Shown: in pieces, positions 21,901 to 33,812 of the stretch
Layout: every line of letters begins with the position of its first letter
How positions within the stretch are numbered: the stretch's first letter is position 1
Assembly: GCA_027922465.2 (NCBI GenBank)
Contig: BQMF02000340.1
Location: 248,001 to 312,000 of the forward strand
Length of the DNA stretch: 64,000 nucleotides
Origin: Turritopsis dohrnii
Lineage: Eukaryota; Cnidaria; Hydrozoa; Anthoathecata; Oceaniidae
Direction: 5' to 3'
The notes under the pieces: generated by a model
What the model was told of the DNA's origin: nothing
What the model saw: only the letters and a program-made list of their open reading frames with translations
Database searches by the model: none
Translations under genes and position numbers: made by a program

Positions 21901-24079
21901 TGTTGTGCCTAGAAATGTAATAAAAAGCTGGTTTTGTAATACCTGCCTAGATTTGTAATAAAAACGGCTCAAAATGTAATACCTGCCTAGATTTGTAATA
22001 AAATCGACTCAAAATGTAATAAAAAAGCTGCCGTGTTTTGTAATAAAATGTTGGCTCAAAATGTAATAAAACAGCTGCCTAGATTTGTAATAAAATCGGC
22101 TGATTTTGTAATAACGAACAAAATTGGGCAATTTAGGCCAAATTTTGACCAAATTTTAAAAGTTCTTCAATTTTCGTAAAAATTTGCTCAAGATATAATA
22201 AAAAGGTGCTGATTTCGAATTTGACATTCATTTTGCCAGTTTGACAAAAATTGGGCAATTTAAGCCCAATTTGGACCAAATTTTGAAAGCTCTTCAAATT
22301 TCGTAAAAATTTGCTCAAGATATAATGAAAAGGTGCTGATTTCGCATTTGACATTCATTTTTTCCAGTTTGACAAAAATTGGGCAAATCGGCCCAATTTG
22401 GACCAAATTTTGAAAGTTCTTTAATTTTCGTAAAACTTTGCGTAAAGAACAATTGGAAGATGCTGATTTCGAATTTGACATTCATTATTTCACATTTAAC
22501 AAAATTAGGCAAATTTGGCCCAATTGTAACCAAATTTTGAAAGTTCTTTAATTTTCGTAAAAATTTGCACAAAGCAATTGGAAGATGTTGATTTCGAACT
22601 TGACAGTCATTATATAAAATAACGTTAGTCTTTTTCTACAAACAAAATTGGGCATAAAAACAGTATAATTTCAAAACTTATAAATAAATTGCAAAATCTT
22701 TACTTTACTTTTTTAAGAATCATAAGGCTCATTTCGGCTAAACTTTAAGAATATTTTAGAACCATTCGTAGGCTCAGATTTTATCAGGCCAATATATTTC
22801 TATTTATAATTGTCTGTGTTAAACGAGTTTCACAGTAAGAGAAAAGGCAGACAATACTCTTAGAAATCGATAAAACACATCGAATTGACTCTTTGAAATT
22901 GACGTCAGGTTTTTAATAAAAGACAATTTCAAGAAGAAGAAAATAACGGCGCCAAATATTTGTAAAGAATCAAACATTAATTCCTTTTTTCTTCTGTCAC
23001 TTACTGCAAGAAACTGATGAAATGCTCTTACAAGCACGCAGATTTCTGCCATATTTGCCTGATTTCAGCTGTAATCCATATGTTTTTGATGCGGGTTAGA
23101 GACGGGTCATTTTCATTGTTAGGAATTCTGTCGCATTTTAAATAGATAGACAGTAAGTCTACCTTAAACAGTTTCCTTACTCTACGTGCGGAAACTGAAT
23201 GTGAGTCACATAAAAGAAAGGTGTCATTGCTGGTATTCACTATCTGAGATACATACAAATTAGAAGAATGACTGTCAAATTCGAAATCAGCACCTTTCGA
23301 TTGTGCTTTGTACAAAATTTTACGAAAATTGAATAACTTTCAAAATTTAGTTTCAATTGGGCCCAATTTGCCTAATTTTGTCAAATTTGAAATAATGAAT
23401 GTCAGATTCGAAATCAGCATCCTCCAATTGTTTTACGAAAATTTGAGGACTTTCAAAATTTGGTCCAAATTAGGCCTAAATTTCCGAATTTTTGTCAAAC
23501 TGGAAAAAATGAATGTCAAATTTAATATCATTACCTTCCAATTGTGCTTTGTGCACAAATTTTTAAGAAAATTGGAGAACTTTCGAAATTTGGTCCAAAT
23601 TGGGCCTAAATTGGCCAATTTTCGTAAAATTGAAAAAAATGAAATCAAATTCGAAATCAGTACCTTTCAGTTATATCTTCTGCAAACTTTTATGAAAATT
23701 GAAGAACACTCAAAATTTGGTCCAAATTGGGCCCGATTTACCCAATTTTGTTAAATTTGAAAAATTGACCATCAAATTCAATATCAGTACCTTCCAATTG
23801 TGCTTTGTACGAATTTTTAAGAAAATTGAAGAACGTTCAAAATTTGGTCCAAATTGGGCCCAACCTTATTACAAAATAAGCCGATTTTATTACAAATCTA
23901 GGCAGCCATTTTATTACATTTTGAGCCAATATTTTATTACAAAACGCGGCAGCCTTTTTATTACATTTTGAGTCGATTTTATTACAAATCTAGGCAGGTA
24001 TTACATTTTGAGCCGTATTTATTACAAATCTAGGCAGGTATTACAAAACCAGCTTTTTATTACATTTCTAGGCACAACA
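21901..24079. mobile_element. Fold-back transposon with 4-bp CTGG duplication
   Basis: The element begins TGTTGTGCCTAGAAATG and ends with its exact inverse, and is flanked on both sides by CTGG (21897-21900 and 24080-24083). The terminal inverted repeats are about 210 bp and almost identical. They contain some ten TGTAATA units spaced about 20 bp. Inside these, each arm carries four to five tandem copies of a 125-bp repeat (22114-22620 on the left, inverted at about 23255-23870 on the right), so each arm is roughly 700-800 bp. The centre (22630-23240) has no recognisable protein. A TGT start with a 4-bp duplication fits Ginger-like or Academ-like elements; without a transposase this stays open. 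Confidence 0.85.
22114..22620 (+). repeat. Left-arm tandem array, 125-bp units
   Basis: Four units begin at about 22120, 22247, 22372 and 22495. Each contains TTGGGCAAATT, a GACCAAATTTTGAAAGTTCTT stretch, TTTTCGTAAAAATTTG and a GATTTCGAATTTGACATTCA stretch. The inverted counterpart is at 23255-23870 with about five units. The open frames across them repeat with the DNA period and are not credible proteins. Confidence 0.85.
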
Positions 24080-24083
24080 CTGG

Positions 24084-24757
24084 TTTCCAATTATTTAGAT
24101 GGATGTTTTGTCGGTATATTTTTCAAGAAAGACGTGTCTTGTTCATAAACTTTTGGAAATTCTTTTTTTTTTTTTGAAAACGTTTTAACATGATGCATGT
24201 ATTTCTTTTGACTTAAAAATGATTGATTTGTTGAAAGATTTGTCCGTGCTACCTCACTTGAGATGAAATAAACTTTCGGATGCATTTTTGAAACAAATCA
24301 AGTATGTCATTTAACCATTTGGTGCTATCTGGTTCTTATTTTTAGTCTGATTCATCATGGAGTGTGTTTTGTAAAATTTGGAATTGAGCATACATTTGAC
24401 TTTGATTTTAAAGCTGAAAACTTTTGAATATTGCCTTTCTATAACATTTCACAACATGACCTTGAAAACTTGAATTGCTTCTTCAGGGATGGATTAGAAA
24501 ATGGTGCATCGTTTCAATGCATATAAGAGTGAAACATTCACACAAAACGAAAATTAAAGTAAGTATCAATTTATTTCAATACAGATAAGTGGAGACCACT
24601 TCAAAAGAATTAATCTAAACAAAGGAAGGGCCATCACGTCAAAAAGTTACAAACATCAAAATGTTACAAAATTTAAAAAGTAAAAAGCTAAAAAAATGAA
24701 AAATAAAAAAAATTGCTACAAAACACCCTGTATATATTCTTCAGGGCGTAAAGCTTT
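24084..24757. other. Non-coding stretch
   Basis: AT-rich DNA with a T run near 24165. No gene or recognised repeat boundary is seen. Confidence 0.5.
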
Positions 24758-24851
24758 AGTAAAAAGAAAATAACGAGAAGTTTCATGTTGATTTATAATC
24801 TAGAATTAAATTATAAATTAACATGAAACTTCTCGTTATTCTCTTTTTACT
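24758..24851. repeat. 42-bp stem hairpin
   Basis: AGTAAAAAGAAAATAACGAG... at 24758-24799 pairs with ...CTCGTTATTCTCTTTTTACT at 24810-24851 across a 10-nt loop. Only two of 42 positions differ, and both could pair as G-U in the right transcript. A small CACACTTTGTGTG hairpin follows. The size is like a long miRNA precursor or a tiny fold-back element; no target duplication is visible. Confidence 0.75.
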
Positions 24852-24993
24852 AACACACTTTGTGTGACAACTAAAAAAAAAGTAAAGTTAAAAATAACTA
24901 GTTTTTTCAAATTTTTTTACTTCTTTTAAAAATATGAGAAAACATTCAACATCTATTGATACTGTACATGCAACAGAAAAATTTTAGTACTAA

Positions 24994-26745
24994 CTAAACG
25001 TAAGAAGACAAAAAATATAATTTGACTAGGTCTTTCAACCTGTTAAGTGATAAAGTTGACAAATCATCAACATCAAGGTAGTTCTGAAGAAGATTCCAAG
25101 AAGCCACTGATTAGTATGTTAAAGAGTAATCTCCAAACCCAACTGTGGAAACTTTAGGAAGACGCAAAATACCAGATTTCGCTCTTCGAGGACGAGAATT
25201 ATCACGAATCAACCAGTTAACTAAACATTTCAAGTCTATATTCATTCTCTTTGCAAGAGACTTTAATGAGCTTTGCCGATCTAAAAACATAGCGTCATCA
25301 CCAAATAAATTTACCACAGAAAAAGAGATAGCATGGTGCAGGTCGTTAATTTAGATTAAAAATAAAAGTGGGCCTAACACTGATTCTTGGGGTACACCGT
25401 GCAAAATTATTTTAATGGACGATTTCGAACGAGAAACAGATACGAATTACGACCTATTTGATAAAAAAGGCTTGAACCAATTAAGAGCTACTCCTCGAAT
25501 ACCATAGGAATATAGCTTTGAAAATAGTCGACTGTATCGAACGCTTTTTGTAAATCTATCAGAACAGAGCAAGCATACTCACCAGAATCGAGAGTTTTTC
25601 TTATTTTCTCTGTGCAATTTGTCAAGGCAGACGATGTTGAGTGCTTAGATCTAAATCTAAACTGTAGAGAATAAAGACAAACGCTTTTTTCAAAAAATTG
25701 AACAAGCCTCTTTTGGATGAGTTTCTGATAAACCTTATCAATATTAGATAGTAGTGAAATAGGCCTATAGTTTTCAGTACTTAGTGGAGACCCTTTATTT
25801 TTAAAAACTGGAACAACCATTGCTTCTTTAAGTTTTGAAGGAAACACACCTGTTACGAAAGACAAATTAATGAGTTCAGATAAAATAACAGAAACTTGAT
25901 TTGAAACAAGATTAAGAAGCTTAAAATGACTGCTGTTGGGACCAGACGCTTTGCTTTTACTGAAAGAATTCAAGATGTTTTGGACTTCAGAAGGATCTGC
26001 AAGGAGATTTTCCTGTTCGTCTTAGAATTTTGAACTGAGATGATTTCTTTAATACCAGACCAAATCTTTCTCAAATTTCTACTGTTAGTGAAAAAATACT
26101 TGTTAAAACAAAGCTTCTTACTAAGGCGCAAAGGAGTAACGATACGATTACGATAAAACTTATATCTGGAGAAAAGGAAATCTCTCAGACCAGGGTCATC
26201 TGTATTATTGGTGTCACCTAGGATACTATCTCGAATTTTCATGGATGCTAAAAGTCCTTTTGTTATCCAAGGTTTACTTTGTAACTTAGCTTGCTTTTTG
26301 GTGAGTTTAGTCAAAGGCACGTGTTTGTCATAAAGAACACTATACTCATTTAAGAAAGCGTTGAAAGATGCATCAGAGTCATTATTTTTGGTTTTAAGAA
26401 TTTCATCCCAATTATTATTGCTAAAGTCCTGATAAAATGTTCCTGGATTAAACTTAGACCAGTTTCGTACCATACCTTTTGGCTTAGAAGACATAGATTT
26501 CAGTTTTAAATCAAGAAAAAGAAACTGTGGTAAGTGGTCAGAGATCCCAATAGTGAGGTTACCAGAAATTGAAGAAAAACTGTTTGCAGACAATGTTGTC
26601 ATGTTGTCAATCAAAGTGTTCGATTGACTAGTAATACGAGTTGGTAGAGTAATATATGGTAAAAATTGATATGAACCAAGAGAATCTAAAAAATTAGAAT
26701 GTGAAGATATACAATCACTGTTCAGAACATTAGAAGATTGGTTTG
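24994..26745 (-). mobile_element. LINE fragment (APE-type non-LTR), 5'-truncated and internally deleted
   Basis: This is a - strand remnant of a Jockey/CR1-group LINE. 26614-25970 carries the end of the endonuclease (TIGISDHLPQFLFL) and the linker to RT. 25973-25488 carries RT boxes: NYRPISLLSNIDKVYQKLIQ, then LQFRFRSKHSTSSALTN, then VLIDLQKAFDTVD. Then comes a degraded stretch and LFGDDAMFLD (normally FADD) near 25300. About 100 residues of the thumb are deleted at roughly 25195, joining directly to the C-terminal block ending SWNLLQNYL, with a stop at 24994. The endonuclease start and ORF1 are missing (5' truncation near 26745), as usual for dead LINE copies. Confidence 0.85.
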
Positions 26746-26935
26746 CATGTTACCTACAATGATTTTTTGTCTTTTGTCCGTGTCTCAATGTAAATAACAT
26801 ACTCCAAAAGTTCTTTGCGATAGTTTATTTGAAATGGCATTTTTTGCGTTCCATATAAGTAGAAGCTAAAAATTCCATCATATATGATTTAGGCTTTGGT
26901 GTAATCAAAATTGATTGATCTTGTGCCAGTAATAC
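26745..26935 (+). repeat. Dispersed 190-bp repeat, copy 1
   Basis: It matches 44200-44390 in the same orientation. Shared strings include GCATGTTACCTA, ATAAGTAGAAGC and TGTAATCAAAATTGATTGAT. It is non-coding; its class is unknown. Confidence 0.65.
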
Positions 26936-26974
26936 TTTTTCTGACTAAGTATAATGCAAAAAAGCATCATTTGT

Positions 26975-27296
26975 GGCGTCGTAGTATAGTGGTTATCATT
27001 CTCGTTATTCATACGAGAGATCGGGGCTCAGTTCCCCTTGACGGGATTTCACCATGCGCGAGTGAATGTGCCGCAGAGCCGGGTCTACCCATGCCATGTG
27101 AGGGAAATTGGGTAGATGATATAATGGGTGTTGCAGATGGGCATCCAGGAGAGTACAGGCCCTTCATTGGGTTCGTTTTACTCATGAGATTGTCAAATAG
27201 TTCGGAACCTCCGACCTAATCTGTGGCCCTTCCTGGAACACACATGCAATAGCAACTGAGTGTGGCTAGCCACGTAAAACAATACCAAAAAAATAA
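26975..27296 (+). mobile_element. tRNA-Asp-like SINE
   Basis: The tRNA-like head (26975-27045) has A box TAGTATAGTGG (26982-26992), an anticodon-type stem CTCGT/ACGAG, and GGGG...CCCC T-arm pairing with a decayed B box GGCTCAGTTCC (27024-27034). The TCGTAGTATAGTGGTTA and GAGATCGGGG stretches are close to metazoan tRNA-Asp. The loop reads TATTCAT, giving TTC rather than GTC at the anticodon, and only about five acceptor pairs remain. A 200-bp body follows and ends in an A-rich tail (CCAAAAAAATAAATAC). It is a SINE, not a working tRNA gene. Confidence 0.7.
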
Positions 27297-29289
27297 ATAC
27301 ATAATACATAATTACTAGCGCTATATGCAAAATCAGAAAAATTTTGAAACAAAAATGTTGGAACAAAACTTCTTACAAAGAGTTGATCAGATAACTCAAT
27401 GGCAACACGAATCATTATGGTTCCATTTCCTACAGTAAAACCTTTATAAAACATTCACCGTCTGAAAAGGAACACCAACTCTAAATGTAAACAAAACTGA
27501 GATTGCGATGGCCGCAAAATATATCTGAATTACTTAGTACTTCAAAGAAGAATTACTTTGCTGCGACTGTATTTGCAAAGAAATACTTTTTGAAGAAGGA
27601 AAATACAAAATATAGTAGCATGATAATAAAATGTTTTTCGGATTTTTTAGCATGCTTCCAAGAACTTTAGAATATCTGTATTCTAAGAAAATACATTCTG
27701 TATTCTAAGAAAATACGATAACAAATTAATCTTGCTCAGGCTTTCAGTAATTGCCCCCGCAGCGAGCGTAAGCGAGCGAGGAGGCATAGTAGTTTCACGA
27801 GATAGGCGAATGTCAGTTCCGATTTTGTTCTTCATCATCATCTTCCAACTTTCGTGTTGACGTTACACGGTGGTATACAATTATAAGCTGACTTTGCTTT
27901 TTTCCCGTTTCAAAGCATGGTACTGTAAGTGGGAGACAGAATGTTTTTCGTATCTTTCTCCTAATTTACTACTATATCATAGTGTGTTATTTAGAAAGTT
28001 CGTCTGCTAAGACTGCTTAGAAATTTTTCATATTACTTTTGTGTTGTTTTCGTAAAGGTAACGACAAAGATTTTGAAGCACAGCTTAAAATCTGAAATTT
28101 TATCATATTAAAAACACATGTTAAAAGAATCTAACTTGATAATGTAAGCCTGTGTCTTACGAAAAGCTTTGTATGTTTAAGTGGAATTTTTAACATGTGT
28201 TTTTAATATAGTAATTATTCACTGGTTGTTATTTTCTGAAATTTGATGTTTTAGCCCTTTTGAATCTTTGCTACTTTTTATTTTGAATCAAACCTCGAAC
28301 CGCTTGAAATGTTTTCTACTAATGGATTTTTCGCTTTAATTTTTTTTTTCAAAAAAGTTTTTTTTTCTTTTGGTTCTTACAAAATTTCTTTAACAAAATC
28401 TTATTTTGATTATAAGATACGTATCCATGGTTGCAGTTCACACATGTCTTTTGTTTGTAGCAATACTTTCTGATATTACTTGTTAAGCCTTATTTACACG
28501 TTTTAAAAAGAATATTAGCATTTAGTGTGATTTAGGTCTAAGAGATAGCAAAAAGTAACAAAGTTTTATGTAGCTTTTCAGCTGCGTAAGTACATCTATT
28601 TGGTTTGCATATTTCCAGTTAGTGTCGCCACCGCTACACTATGCCACAAGGTTACACTGCTCCTTAAATAATTCGTTGTCTTGTAAAACTTAAGTATTTA
28701 CACATAAATATTTGATTTTCGGCACGCTCTTTCTTCACTGCATACAAATACTTTGATCACGATTTGTATTTGAAATATTGTGTATTGTTTGCCATACATA
28801 AAAGACTGGCTTTGTCGAAATATTTAAAGTATGCCACTAATCAACCAAAAACATTTTTACAAAAATCCTTAAATTACAAAATGTTTGGGCGGAAAGTTTT
28901 TTTTTTTAATGTATGGCTTGCTGTGTGTAAAAATTGGAAAGCCTGAGCGCGGGGGCATTTTTAGCTAAAGCTACATGCTAGTACTACACTATCTTTACAA
29001 CTGGAGATTCCTGTCATTGGTTCATAATCTGACGATCGCCGTTCGCATGACGAAAAATTAAAATCATTTCTACTTTTCGTCAAGAGAAAATCTTCGCCGC
29101 GACGATTAGTATTATTCTTCTGCGCCATTTTTTCCCTTTTTTTTCTTTTTTTTTTTTTGCATTCTTATGCTCACAGTTTATTGACTCCTAACAAGTTTGA
29201 TTCGGAAATCTTGATTGTAATCTTTATTTAGATTTTCAATACACTTTGAATAATAGGACTTCCTCGATATTATCAGAATTCAAACTATA
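27297..29289. other. Non-coding stretch with inverted repeats
   Basis: No gene is seen. A perfect 22-bp inverted repeat, ATATTAAAAACACATGTTAA.. (28105-28126) and its inverse (28187-28208), encloses 60 nt. TGCCCCCGC at 27754 and its inverse GCGGGGGCA near 28950 are possible ends of a 1.2 kb element. A T run lies at 29137-29157 just before the LINE. Confidence 0.4.
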
Positions 29290-29998
29290 ATGGCGGAGAC
29301 GGACGTGCTTTGTGAAAGTTCCGAAGTTAATTTAAATCTTTTGAAAGATTTAGAGAACGAAATTGATTTAGTTATTGAACATAGTGAAGAATCTTGTTAT
29401 GGATGGTAATGAAAAAGTTATATTCGAGAAATATGAAGAATTAAAATACTCGAAGATGAAACAAGAATTGTATTCTGATTTGAAAGATTCACTGAAAGAA
29501 TTTTTGAAGATGGAAATACGAAACTTGAATGCAGACGTGGATTTAATACAGCCACATTGTGGGAAAAGGAAAAGGAAATAATTTTCTTGAAAGATGAACT
29601 TTCAACAACAAATAATATTATTGATAAACTTTTACAGAAATCACTATTGCGTAACGAAGCATCAGACTCTACAAGGAATATCAAATTAAAAAAGTGACAG
29701 AAAATTACATATCACGTAAACTCGAACAACTCTCCATCGTCCATTGAAGGCGATTTTATCAGACGAATCATTTCAAGCCAACGAGAAAGAGAGGAAAATA
29801 TCTATGATCAATCAATTCAAAGAAATTCGCAAGCAGAAACATTTAGCATACAACAATAATAAACAAGCTGTAAAAGAAAACATAAAACAGCGCCTAGAAA
29901 AGTTAGCACAATACGACTACAAGGATAGCAAAAAACCGTTAAAAGAAAGTAAACGAATACATCTAAATAAGAGCAACCTACACCTCAATAAAAATTGA
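29290..29998 (+). pseudogene. LINE ORF1-like, broken
   Basis: The ATG at 29290 begins MAETDVLCESSEVNLNLL and stops near 29409. The reading resumes in another frame at 29375-29581 (EKYEELKYSKMKQELYSDL, a coiled-coil-like charged stretch). It resumes again at about 29744-29998 with a very Lys-rich tail (KEIRKQKHLAYNNNKQ). The charged helix followed by a basic tail is reminiscent of LINE ORF1 proteins, which package the RNA. I see no zinc knuckle or RRM, so the assignment rests mainly on position. Confidence 0.5.
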
Positions 29999-30150
29999 AA
30001 TAAAGTTGTAGCGAAAAACTTTACTAAAATGCTACATAAATGTTACATAAATGTTGACGTGAAACGCACATAGACGTAACAAAGTCAAATGCATTTCCAC
30101 AAAGTACCGACCCTATAGAAACTACCAACGTTCAGACAAGCATTAAATCA

Positions 30151-32943
30151 TTGAGAATAAAAAGTCCATCGAAACTTATGATCGGACATCTGAACATCAA
30201 CTCTCTTAGAAATAAATTTAACCAACTCAAAGGTCTTATTTGTGGATGCATTGACATATTCTACGTATCCGAATCTAAACTGGACGAAAGTTTCACTTCT
30301 ACACAGTTTCATATGGATGGATACTACCCACCACTTCGAAATGATCGGAATCAATATGGAGGTGGTCTTATGCTGCATGTTAACAACAATATTGTTTGCA
30401 ACAGAATTCGAAGCAATATTTCTTGAAGTAAATCTTCGTAAGCAAAAATGGATAATTGCTGGTACCTACCGACCCCCATCCCAGGATCTTGATTACTTTA
30501 CAAATACTATTTGTCAAGTCTTATCACAATCAAATTATGAGAACATCGTATTAATGGGAGACTTCAACTCTGACGAATCTGATGAGAAAATGAAACTTTT
30601 CATCACAGAGTTAAATTTGAAGAACTTGATAAAGAAACCAACTTCAAATCCTTACAAAATCCATCATGCATTGATCATATATGGGTTTCGGATTCAAAAC
30701 GTTTCCATCACACAAGTAATCTTGACAACAATCTTTCAGATCATTACAATCTGATTATCACATTTTTAAATGTGGAGATACCGAAGAAAGAAGCTTAAAA
30801 TATGAAGGATTGTTGCTATAAAAATCTCGATGAAAATCAGTTTAAAGAAGATCTTGCATCACTTGTTATGAATAATTCTGTTTTAAGTTGCGATCATTTT
30901 GATGAAAATTTCAGACAGTTGGTTAATAAACATGCCCCCTTGAAAATAAAAATTGTCAGTAACAATAACTCACCGTTCATGACCAAATGATTAAGAAAAG
31001 AAATCATGCTACTCTCAAAATACAGAAACACATACAACAAATATCCCACTAGTCTGAACTGGGAGAAACTTAGACAGCAAAGAAACAAATGTGTTAGAAT
31101 TGTGAGAGAAACAAGAACAGAGTATTATTCTTCATTGGAATTAAACAACATCTTCGATAACAAACGTATTTGGAAAATCGTGAGACCGATATTCAACGAT
31201 AAATGCGTTAAGGATACAGTTCAAGTTCTGGTGGAAGATAACGAGGTACTACGTGTAAAGAAAAGATAGCCAATCTTTTGAATGATTATTTTGTTAATAT
31301 CACAAAATCTCTAAGTATGAACAAAACGCTAATGAACTTGGAGATATTGACAGCATCATCAAATCATGCCAACAACATCCGAGTATACAATGGATACAGC
31401 AAAATACCCAATCCATCGAGAAAATGTGCTTTGAGTCAATTTCCCTGGATAACATGAAAAAGTATATCAACGCTTTGAAGGAAAATAAATCTGGTGAAAT
31501 TCCAGCGAAATTTTTGAAAAAATATGCTGACGTGTATGCAGAGAATTTTAACAACTTATTCTCGAAACCTTTCCTGAATGGATAAAATTGGCTGATATTT
31601 GCCCCATGTATAAGAATGGAGTTCGTTCTTGCAAAAATAACTATAGGCCTGTCAGTAAATTGAGCAGCGCATCTAAAATATTTGAACGTAATGTTGTATG
31701 ATCAAATACGCAGTTTTATGGATGGTAAACTCTCTCCTCTCTTATCAGGTTTTCGTAAGGGCTATAACAGTCAACAGGTTTTTCTCCGCATGCTGGAAAC
31801 GTGGCATAAAGATCTGGACAAGGAAAATGCTGAAGGAGCGTTATTAATGGATTTGAGTACAGCATTTGACTGCATTGATCATAATATATTAATAGCGAAA
31901 CTACATGCTTATGGTTTTTCCAGGAAGGCACTCTGTCTCATAAAAAGTTGTCTCAGTGGTTGATCTCAAAGATTGGGAATCGATGGTTTTTATAGCATGT
32001 GGCTTAGTCGTGTACCACAAGGATCAATTTTTGGACCTTATTGTTTAATATTTTTATCAACGATCTTATGTTTATTTTTAATGAGAGAACTGGTGTTCAC
32101 ATATGCAACTTCGCGGATGATAACACACTCTAAACATCCGGAAAGAAAGTTGAAGACATTAAGCTTCATTTGGAAAAATCTTTCTCAACAGTCGGTGCTT
32201 GGTTTTCCAACAATGGGCTTCAGTTAAATGCTGATAAATGTAAACTGCTCATCCTTGGAAAATCAAAGAATGTAGATATATTTACATTGAATCTGGGAAA
32301 TATTATTGTGAAGGAGTCACAACGTGTAATGTTGTTAGGCATTGTTCTTGACAATCAGCTTTCTTTCAATGAGCATGTTCGCCCTCTATGCAAGAGGGCT
32401 AATGCCAAGATCAATGCACTGAAACGTTTATCACCTTATTTATGTCTATATAAACTTCGTATTATTTCCAATTTGTTTATTTTTAGTAACTTCAATTATT
32501 GCCCACTTATATGGGTTTTTTCAAGTAGATGCTTATTGCATAAAATTGATACCATTCAAGACAGGGCAAGTAGGCTTTTATGTGATACGTCTAAAGGAAA
32601 TAACAAATTCAGCATTCATGACAAATTTTGCAGGTTATTACTACAGGAGGTCTTTAAGACCAAACATGGCCTGAATTCCTCCTACATGAATGATGTTTTT
32701 GTATTTAAAGACACAATATATAATTTACGGACGTCTAATCCCCTAAAACGGCATAAAATTCGTACATCAAAACACGGTTCACAAACTTACATTGCAGCAA
32801 AGTTATGGGAGAATCTTTCTAACTCATGTCGAAATGCTTCGTCTTTACCTCTTTTCCGACGAGAACTTGATAGCATTCCACATATACAGTGCAGCTGCCG
32901 TCTCTGTGCCACATACATATATAGACTCGGTTACATACACTAG
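30151..32943 (+). pseudogene. LINE ORF2: endonuclease-reverse transcriptase, broken
   Basis: The endonuclease starts with GHLNINSLRNKFNQL near 30184, then YVSESKLDESF and NQYGGGLMLHV. After a frameshift come GTYRPPSQ and VLMGDFN, and after another CIDHIWVSDS and LSDHYNL. The linker region has LSKYRNTYNK and KLRQQRNKCVR, with an in-frame TGA near 30988. The RT follows: NYRPVSKLSSASKIFE, LLSGFRKGYNSQQVFLRML and MDLSTAFDCIDH (31845-31885). VPQGSIFGP and CNFADDNTL follow in different frames, then the intact 32170-32943 frame ending in the C-terminal domain (NYCPLIWVFSS). Its role would have been target-primed insertion. Confidence 0.85.
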
Positions 32944-33113
32944 TATTTTTTAATGTGTTTTTAAGTTTTTATGATAGTAGATTTAAATTAGCCACTAGGC
33001 TAACTTTTTATTTTGATTTATTGGATTTTTATTTACTGAACTTTTGTATCGACTTAAAATAAAGAAAAATAAATAAATAAATAAATAAACAAACAAATAA
33101 ATAAATAAATAAA

Positions 33114-33740
33114 AACAACAGCAGACAACGTTATCACCATGTTCTGCACTGTTCTTCGAAAAGTCTAAGAAAAATCCTAAACTTGCTTTACTGGTGAAAA
33201 TGCTAACTATAGGTTTTGTTAACAATAGAAATACCATTTTGACCTTTGCAACTACACTTGCAGAGTGGCTTTCTTCTGATGCAATTAATTTATGGTGGTT
33301 CGACGGATTAAAGTCAATCTGAAAACAAGCCAAAAAGCATTCAAGCCACACAGAATATAAGCACTTGTGCAACAAAGAAGAAACTATAAAGCTTATGAAG
33401 TATATCATCAACCCAAGCTAATCCAGATAACAATTGGCAGAAAGTCATTTTGTAATGTATTCAATGGACAGTGTACAGACAAATTAAAATGCATTTTTTT
33501 CAAAATCTCGACATAAAAGTATTCGCTGGCTACAAAAAGCATAAATGATTTACCGGAAAAACACCACCAAACACATCATGATAAGGAAGTTTATCACTTG
33601 GTACGCAGAATTAGTGAAAAGGAAAACAACGTGGCATGCCAACTGAAAAAACATTGGTGATTCAATGATTGAAATGTACAACTTTCAAATATCTGACATT
33701 ATATTATTTTGAAATCAGTACAAATAGTTGAGGGATGAAG
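33114..33740. other. Non-coding stretch
   Basis: This lies between the LINE tail and the transglutaminase-like fragment. No gene or clear repeat is seen. Confidence 0.5.
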
Positions 33741-33812
33741 AATAACTATAGATATAACGAATGACCACAAATATTCAGAAGGATCCTTTCTGGAAAGAGA
33801 CACGCCCTTTAA
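33741..33812 (+). pseudogene. Transglutaminase exon fragment (relic)
   Basis: About 72 bp align with 6410-6500, inside the exon at 6373-6735 of the transglutaminase. Shared strings include AACTAT, GATATAAC, AATGA, ACAAATATT, AGAAG-ATCC, TTCTGGAAAGAG and ACACGCCCTT, at roughly 80% identity with small deletions. In translation the relic keeps DIT, KY and LER at the matching places. No neighbouring exon is found, so it is a broken duplicate. Confidence 0.65.

Larger units (their letters stand above)
29290..33113 (+). mobile_element. Near-full-length LINE (APE-type non-LTR), decayed
   Basis: The order ORF1, endonuclease, reverse transcriptase, (TAAA)n tail (33058-33113) is that of a Jockey/CR1-group retrotransposon. 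At least six frameshifts or stops interrupt the reading, so it is not active. The family differs from the LINE at 24994: RT box strings are LLMDLSTAFDCIDH here and VLIDLQKAFDTVD there. Confidence 0.85.

Noticed and set aside
22133..22572. Overlapping ORFs with repeated SKFGPNW-type peptides, also at 23308-23971
   Set aside because: They follow the 125-bp tandem repeats of the fold-back element in both arms; the peptides are by-products of the DNA repeat.
22819..23315. Two ORFs in the centre of the fold-back element as a possible transposase
   Set aside because: They are short, overlap each other, and show no catalytic motif or known family.
26975..27045. Functional tRNA gene
   Set aside because: The acceptor stem pairs only partly, the B box is decayed, and a SINE body and A-rich tail follow.
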